Shown: positions 58,607 through 64,000 of the stretch, in pieces
How positions within the stretch are numbered: position 1 is the stretch's first letter
How the letters are laid out: each line of letters begins with the position of its first letter
Source of the DNA: Aspidapion aeneum
Lineage: Eukaryota > Arthropoda > Insecta > Coleoptera > Brentidae
Assembly: GCA_963576565.1 (NCBI GenBank)
Contig: OY755038.1
Location: forward strand, 16,810,087 to 16,874,086
Length of the DNA: 64,000 nucleotides
Direction of reading: 5' to 3'
Position numbers and translations under genes: made by a program
The notes under the pieces: model-generated
Databases searched by the model: none
Told to the model about the DNA's origin: nothing
What the model saw: only the letters and a program-made list of their open reading frames with translations

Positions 58607-58899
58607 AAAAGCATTGAGTAAATAACCCATAAAGAGGAGCCACCGGCGAGCTTTACCATTTTGAGGGGCAGATGGCGCTGAAATAAATTCGTCTGGTACG
58701 CAATATTCAGAGACAAGTACTATGATCTAATGGCATTTGCATGATAGGCATGAGCCTCGGAACTCGCACATGTAACTAAATCGTACTAGCAGTCCCTGAA
58801 TATTGCGTGCCAGACGAATTTATTTCAGCGCCATCTGCCTCTCAATATGGTAAAGCTCGCCGGTGACTCCTCTATATGGGTTATTTACCCAATGCCAAA
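58607..58899. mobile_element. TIR MITE, long arms
   Basis: Arms of about 105 bp (58607-58716 and 58795-58899) are inverted copies containing GCAGATGGCGCTGAAATAAA and GTCTGGTACGCAATATTCAG. The 80-bp centre is non-coding. Arms are well matched, so it is fairly recent. Confidence 0.8.
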
Positions 58900-59316
58900 A
58901 GTAACCTACCTCTGGAGCAGGGTTTTTAATAGTTAATAAAACAATGAAAATACATAATAAATGAATAAAAATGTTGCCCCTACTAAGGTACTAGGTTATT
59001 TACCTGCGCTTACCTAGAAGTATTTCTGACGAAGATTTTATTATTAATATTAGTCTTAAACTAGGAATCGCAGGTCAAAAAGGCTTTATGATGTTTTTAA
59101 ATAAAGATTTTTCTTTGTTGGCTAATAGTGCAGTGCTAAAGGTTTTTGCGTGGTACAATTTTAAAAAACAACAGAAAAGAAACATTTTTTTAGCTTGGAG
59201 AAAGTGTTTTAAGGTCACGGGCCAGTCAAACTTATTTTTTTATATTTTCTACTTCTTCTTTTCAATTATTTTATTTTCACGAAATCTGAGATAATAAAAA
59301 GTGGTGAAGTGTCGCT
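58900..59316. other. AT-rich spacer
   Basis: A 68-codon frame (59088-59294) has no family resemblance. No call. Confidence 0.35.
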
Positions 59317-60070
59317 TAGATTGGGAAGACATAGGCATCAAAGTAAGCGGACAATTACTTGAACCACCTAAGATATGCTGATGATATCGCCTTAATAACA
59401 GACAAGCAGGAAGAACTGATAAAAATTCTGGAAGAACTGGATACAGCAGCTAAAAATATAGGCTTGCGTATAAACTACACTAAAACTAAAATCATAACAA
59501 ACACCTATGAAGAAATCACGATCCGAATAAACCAAACTGAAACAAATAGTTAAACTAATAAAGAAAACCAAACAGCTGAAATCAAGGGACGAGTAAGATT
59601 GGCCTGGACAGCATTTGGTAAATTAAGCTACATATTAAAAAATAAAAAATATCCTCAGTACCTCAAAACGAAAAGGTATAACCAATGTATCCTTCCTGTA
59701 CTTACTTATGGATCCCAGACCTGGACACAAAATCAAACATGGATAAGGTAACAAATGTTAAATGTAAGGCATGTCAGAGTAATAGCAAAATTAAAATGGA
59801 AATTTGCCGGTCATAATATCAGACAGAAAGACGATCGATGGAACAAATGTATTGTAACCTGGAGACCTTGGGAAAATTAAAGAAGTAGGGGCAGACCCGA
59901 AATGAGATGAGCGGATGATTTAAAGAAACACGCGGGAACTAGATGGATGAACACGGCGACAGACAGAAGAGTGAAAGATATTGGATGAGTAGGGGGAGGC
60001 CTATGTCCAAAGATGGATTGAAGAAGGCTTAATAGATATATGTGTCGCCATTTTTATCATCATCATCTAA
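59317..60070 (+). pseudogene. RTE-like LINE, 3' part (RT box to C-terminus)
   Basis: Reads DIGIKVSGQ, then in a shifted frame LNHLRYADDIALITDKQEE, NIGLRINYTKTKI and, after further stops and shifts, LPVLTYGSQTWT, KFAGHNIRQKDDRWNKC, RGRPEMR, ADDLKKHAGTRWM and a final GGGLCPKMD. This is the typical RTE-clade order of the RT YADD box and the conserved C-terminal W.AGH...RGRP..RW.DD...W region. It ends in an (ATC)n tail at 60054-60066. Truncated at 5', with several stops; inactive. It differs from the LINE family at 55284. Confidence 0.8.
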
Positions 60071-60155
60071 ATAATTTTTTATCAACAATTTTGGACTAGA
60101 CCGTCTTATTATTAGTTCCAAATTTGGTTATCTTGTCTCCAACAGTAGATTAGTA

Positions 60156-61704
60156 GGGGAGACCGGGGCTAGTTGGCGCAGTTTTTGGTTTTTTAATTTG
60201 TATGTCTTTGTGGTTTATTATGCAAAATAAAAAGGTAGTGCAGCATCTAGACGTTTCTCTCAGCTATTTATCCGCCACGTATAATTTTTCTTTAGCTCTT
60301 ATAGTTTAAAAGAAAATCAAGAAAAATCATGTTTATGCAAAATGCGCCAACTTGCCCCGCTCAGGGGCAAGTTGACGTATGGCCGGGGTAAGTTGACGCT
60401 TTGGTTCTGGGTTGCGGACTAAATTTATTAAATAACAAAAAAATCACTTAAATTATGTTAATAAACATAAGCTAAGCTTTAATTTAAATGTAGTACTTTT
60501 TTTTAAACAAAAATTAAAACATAAACTAATTCAAAAAATAATATAATCTGTTTACTCGCTTAAGCAACTAATGCACAAAAAAATTGCTGAAGTTTCACCA
60601 GCACATTCCTCATAAGCCCCGCCATGGCACCAGTTGCATTTAATCCATTTTTCCCTAAGGGCACTATTCTTATATGTATCAGTGCAATACAGACAAAAGC
60701 AGTCATCATCATCATCGCTGCTTAAGGGGTCATTATTTTAATTTTTTTTATTTTTTATTTGCCGGTACCTAATTTTTCTATTTTCCTCCTTTTCGCTTAT
60801 TTCAGAAGCTTTTTTAAGTTCTACCTTCTTTTTTTTGGAGCTTGCTCTTCGCGAAGAGCTTCTTTAATGGGCGTATCGGTTAATATAGCCGTAGTTCGTC
60901 TTTTTCGCCGTTTGGTAATATTTTTTCTTGCTTCCGCTTTAGGTAAGGGCCGTATTTGGGATGGAACTATTTCGTATTTTTCTGAGGTTATTTCTCCCAA
61001 AATTTTACGAGACGACCCTGGACGAATATCCTCGTTTTGATTTTCGTCAACTTCTAAAGCTTGTTGTAAAAGATCAGGTTCTTGATACTCCTGTAATGCA
61101 GGCTCTGCAGCTTGGGGAACATTTTTCTCACCATTTTCTTTCACTTGATCATCACCCAAGTCAATAATATTAGGGTTAGGTCGGTCCGTAGAATATGAAG
61201 GTAAAAACTCCTCTTCGGAAAAGATATCCCGATTAAAAGGATAAATTCCTGAAACTTCAAAACCGGCAGTAATATTTATGATATTTCTGTACCAAAAATA
61301 CTGCTTGGGGTAAGTTGGCGCACGCGCCAAGTTGCCCCTGAAAAAATAAGCCAACTAACCCCAATCGTGTTTTTTTGTTTCTTGAATTTTTTTCTCGTAC
61401 AACACTAAGATATAAACAAAAATTTTAGCTTGTTTTGGAAACTAGAAATTCCAATCTTTAAACTACTCTATCTACTAAGTACCTACAATTATTGAATGAA
61501 AAGTTATCGCAAATATATTAAATGAATAAAAATTTACTTCCCACGTGTATGAACACATTAGAGAGCGCTCACACTGCACTCTGAATACTGGAATTCTTTA
61601 CAAACAGACACTAGGTCACATACATCAAAATTGCCAGACTGGTGGTTTAGTAGAAAATAGCCGTGCGCCAACTTGCCCTTGCGCCAACTAGCCCCGGTCT
61701 CCCC
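60156..61704. mobile_element. pogo/Tigger-like element, internally deleted
   Basis: Perfect 25-bp terminal repeats (60156-60180, 61680-61704; tip GGGGAGACCGGGGCTAGTTG) are flanked by TA on both sides (60154-60155, 61705-61706), as in Tc1/mariner-pogo transposition. Internal copies of the CAACTTGCCCC motif lie at 60352-60415 and 61306-61340. The only coding part is the transposase C-terminus on the minus strand. The DNA-binding and DDE domains are missing. Confidence 0.85.
60560..61354 (-). pseudogene. pogo-like transposase C-terminal part with PHD-like finger
   Basis: The 177-codon frame (61354 to 60821) contains GFEVSGIYPFNRDIFSEEEF, LPSYSTDRPNPN and a lysine/arginine-rich end. The SGIYPFNRDIFSEEEFLPS...TDRP pattern is the end of DDE_1 (pogo/jerky-like) transposases in insects. 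A frameshift at an A8 run near 60832 is followed in other frames by DDDDDCFCLYC, then EKWIKCNWCHGGAYEEC: a PHD-like finger often found at the end of these transposases. The upstream 20 codons read through an inner copy of the terminal motif, so the ATG is not a natural start. No catalytic activity can remain. Confidence 0.75.
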
Positions 61705-61747
61705 TAGCCTTTTTACAAGCTTTTATTTAGCTTCAGATGTTCTGTGT

Positions 61748-62478
61748 AACTATCTAACTATCTAACTATCTAACTATCTAACTATCTAACTATCTATCTA
61801 ACTATCTAATTATCTAACTATCTAACTATCTAACTATCTAACTATCTAACTATCTAACTATCTAACTATCTAACTATCTAACTATCTAACTATCTAACTA
61901 TCTAACTATCTAACTATCTAACTATCTAACTATCTAACTATCTAACTATCTAACTATCTAACTATCTAACTATCTAACTATCTAACTATCTAACTATCTA
62001 ACTATCTAACTATCTAACTATCTAACTATCTAACTATCTAACTATCTAACTATCTAACTATCTAACTATCTAACTATCTAACTATCTAACTATCTAACTA
62101 TCTAACTATCTAACTATCTAACTATCTAACTATCTAACTATCTAACTATCTAACTATCTAACTATCTAACTATCTAACTATCTAACTATCTAACTATCTA
62201 ACTATCTAACTATCTAACTATCTAACTATCTAACTATCTAACTATCTAACTATCTAACTATCTAACTATCTAACTATCTAACTATCTAACTATCTAACTA
62301 TCTAACTATCTAACTATCTAACTATCTAACTATCTAACTATCTAACTATCTAACTATCTAACTATCTAACTATCTAACTATCTAACTATCTAACTATCTA
62401 ACTATCTAACTATCTAACTATCTAACTATCTAACTATCTAACTATCTGACTATCTAACTATCTAACTATCTAACTAAC
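61748..62478. repeat. (CTAACTAT)n octanucleotide satellite
   Basis: About 90 copies of an 8-bp unit in 730 bp, with minor variants only near the edges (61786-61815 and 62447). It begins right after GCTTCAGATGTTCTGTGTAA, the same spot where copy 1 (6105-6130) has only CTAACTAAA. Confidence 0.95.
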
Positions 62479-62489
62479 TATCTATCAAA

Positions 62490-62985
62490 TCTTGTGAAGC
62501 GTTTTTGACACACTTCCCATTATCCGATTTGGATGAAATTTGGGACACACATAGTGGTCCCATGACAATACAACATTAAGAAAAAAATGTCCTCTTACCC
62601 CTACCCCCACCCCTTCTATAGAAAAATATGTTTTTGACACACTTCCCGTTATCCGATTTGGATAAAATTTGGTATACGCATAGTGGTCCGATGATAATAC
62701 AACAATAAGAAAAAAATATCCTACCACCCCTACCCCCACCCCCTTCCATAGAAAAATTTGGTTTTGACACACATCCCGTTATCCGATTTGGATGAAATTT
62801 GGTACACACATAGTGGTCCCATGACAATACAATATTAAGAAAAAAATGTCCTCTTACCCCTACCCCCACCCCTTCTATAGAAAAATATGTTTTTGACACA
62901 CTTCCCGTTATCCGATTTGGATAAAATTTGGTATACACATAGTGGTCCGATGAGAATACAATATTAAGAAAAAAATATCCTAAAT
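62490..62985. repeat. ~129-bp minisatellite, second array
   Basis: About four units of the repeat seen at 6121-6900 (GATTTGGATAAAATTTGG, CACATAGTGGTCC, CCTACCCCCACCCC). It passes into the foldback segment at 62986. Open frames are repeat artefacts. Confidence 0.9.
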
Positions 62986-63030
62986 ATTTTCATTTAATAG
63001 AGTAGATAACTGAGACTAAAAAGTAGAAAA

Positions 63031-63512
63031 TAAATTGGTAAAAAAACTTTTTAAGTCACAAGCTTTTATAAAATGCACTAAAAATTAAAAAATAATTTTC
63101 TAGCATTCTAATATTATCATAATAATAAAAGCGATGGCCGGAAATCAAAGCATAAGTTAATCTAAACTTGTGATCTAAACACTTAAAGAATATTCAACAT
63201 AGCAGGTCATCAAAGGTATGTTTGATGTGCCGCAATGTTATGTCATTGCTATACCTATGTCAGAGAAATTCTAGGGTATCTTGGGTCGGGTTGGGTGGGT
63301 TTGGTACCTCTGCATTTTTCTGATAGATTGATTCTTGCAAATAGTGATATTTAATTGATACGGATATCTTATCGTGCTAACAGCGTCAAAATTTCCATCA
63401 GTCGGCCATCGCTTTTATTATTATGATAATATTAGAATGCTAAAAAATTATTTTTTAATTTTTAGTGCATTTTATAAAAGCTTGTGACTTAAAATGTTTT
63501 TTTACCAATTTA
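63031..63512. mobile_element. Foldback MITE, copy 2
   Basis: Matches 7122-7600 closely in order and orientation, including the 45-bp stretch just before it (62986-63030 against 7078-7121). Confidence 0.75.
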
Positions 63513-64000
63513 CTTACTAGGTTATTTTTAAAGGCCATAAAGCTTTAAAAAGCATCTATATTTTGTGACTGACGCTTTTTTTTTCTGCAAGCACCCGCGA
63601 TAATAATTTAAACTAACTTAAGAAGAAACTTTTCAATTCTTCTGGTTTTTTCCAAGGTTTTGTTTGTCTTTAAGTAAATTATGCCTTTAAAAAAATTTCC
63701 TAAATAAAAGATCAAAAATTTTGCGCGAAATGTTTTCTTAAATTGGTCTAAGTTGGATTAAGGTAAGTTAAATTAAGGTAATATAAAATAATTTGGAAAG
63801 GTGAACCTGGTGAACTGACGTTTACGCTTGAAATTGTCTTTCCTAATAAAAATTAAGGTGCCGCTTTATAAGCTATGGTATGTTACAGAGTGTAACAACG
63901 AAAACTATTTTTCGGAAATATAGTGAATATCATCGGAAGAAATTAACCCTTTCTATCCTTAACGACAGTAACTTTTTTGGCAGAACGACCCGTTCATTTT
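63513..64000. other. AT-rich end of window
   Basis: No gene or repeat that I can support. Confidence 0.35.

Noticed and set aside
61748..62478. CRISPR-like or telomere-like array
   Set aside because: An 8-bp pure satellite without spacers. The unit does not fit the insect telomere repeat TTAGG.

Overview
The window looks like a repeat-rich, AT-rich stretch of an animal nuclear genome, most likely an insect. The grounds are several non-LTR retrotransposon types (jockey-like, RTE/CR1-like, and an R1/LOA/I-like type with RNase H), an errantivirus (gypsy-type) with an env gene, a tRNA-derived SINE, hAT, pogo and piggyBac-type DNA elements, an insect-type THAP domain, and hammerhead-ribozyme repeats like those of Penelope-like elements. 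The species cannot be named from sequence alone. I found no intact host protein gene, tRNA gene or rRNA gene. Nearly all recognisable coding sequence is broken transposon. Two short exon-like signals (53100-53200, THAP-like; 25031-25071, promoter plus first exon) are the only weak hints of other genes.

Layout. 0.15-1.8 kb: copy A of a hairpin-ended repeat with a 944-bp (TCTG)n/(TCCG)n expansion. 6.0-7.6 kb: a 129-bp minisatellite plus a foldback element, recurring at 62.5-63.5 kb next to an 8-bp satellite of about 730 bp. 8.9-10.6 kb: hairpin-ended copy B and a LINE fragment. 11.2-11.6 kb: hAT transposase C-terminus. 11.8-12.5 kb: two hammerhead ribozymes in a tandem unit with an 80-bp inverted repeat. 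14.4-16.7 kb: two TIR elements. 17.1-18.95 kb: copies C and D, an inverted dimer. 20-25 kb: foldback MITEs, a LINE fragment, a SINE, a Tc1-like relic and a piggyBac-like MITE. 28.7-29.2 kb: solo LTR. 29.7-36 kb: three copies of a hAT-like MITE. 35.1-38 kb: a directly repeated segment. 38.15-39.0 kb: a two-level satellite. 40.3-41.2 kb: jockey-like fragment. 43.3-45.2 kb: RT/RNase H LINE. 46.3-47.9 kb: large inverted repeat. 49.1-49.7 kb: third hammerhead. 49.8-52.2 kb: LTR-env-LTR errantivirus lacking gag-pol. 54.2-56.6 kb: nested inverted repeat. 56.6-58.1 kb: TIR element with a broken THAP gene. 59.3-60.1 kb: RTE-like LINE tail. 60.2-61.7 kb: pogo-like element.

The strongest finding is the hammerhead-ribozyme repeat family. 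Three copies have every core base, and one has a stem III change that turns a wobble into a Watson-Crick pair. The second is the errantivirus copy: it keeps both LTRs, a primer-binding-type site, a leader and env, and has a perfect 4-bp target duplication, but lacks gag and pol. This is the structure expected if a spliced env message had been reverse-transcribed. Nested insertions allow relative dating: errantivirus into an older MITE, LINE into a composite repeat with a 12-bp duplication, and a hAT MITE into one arm of a segmental duplication.
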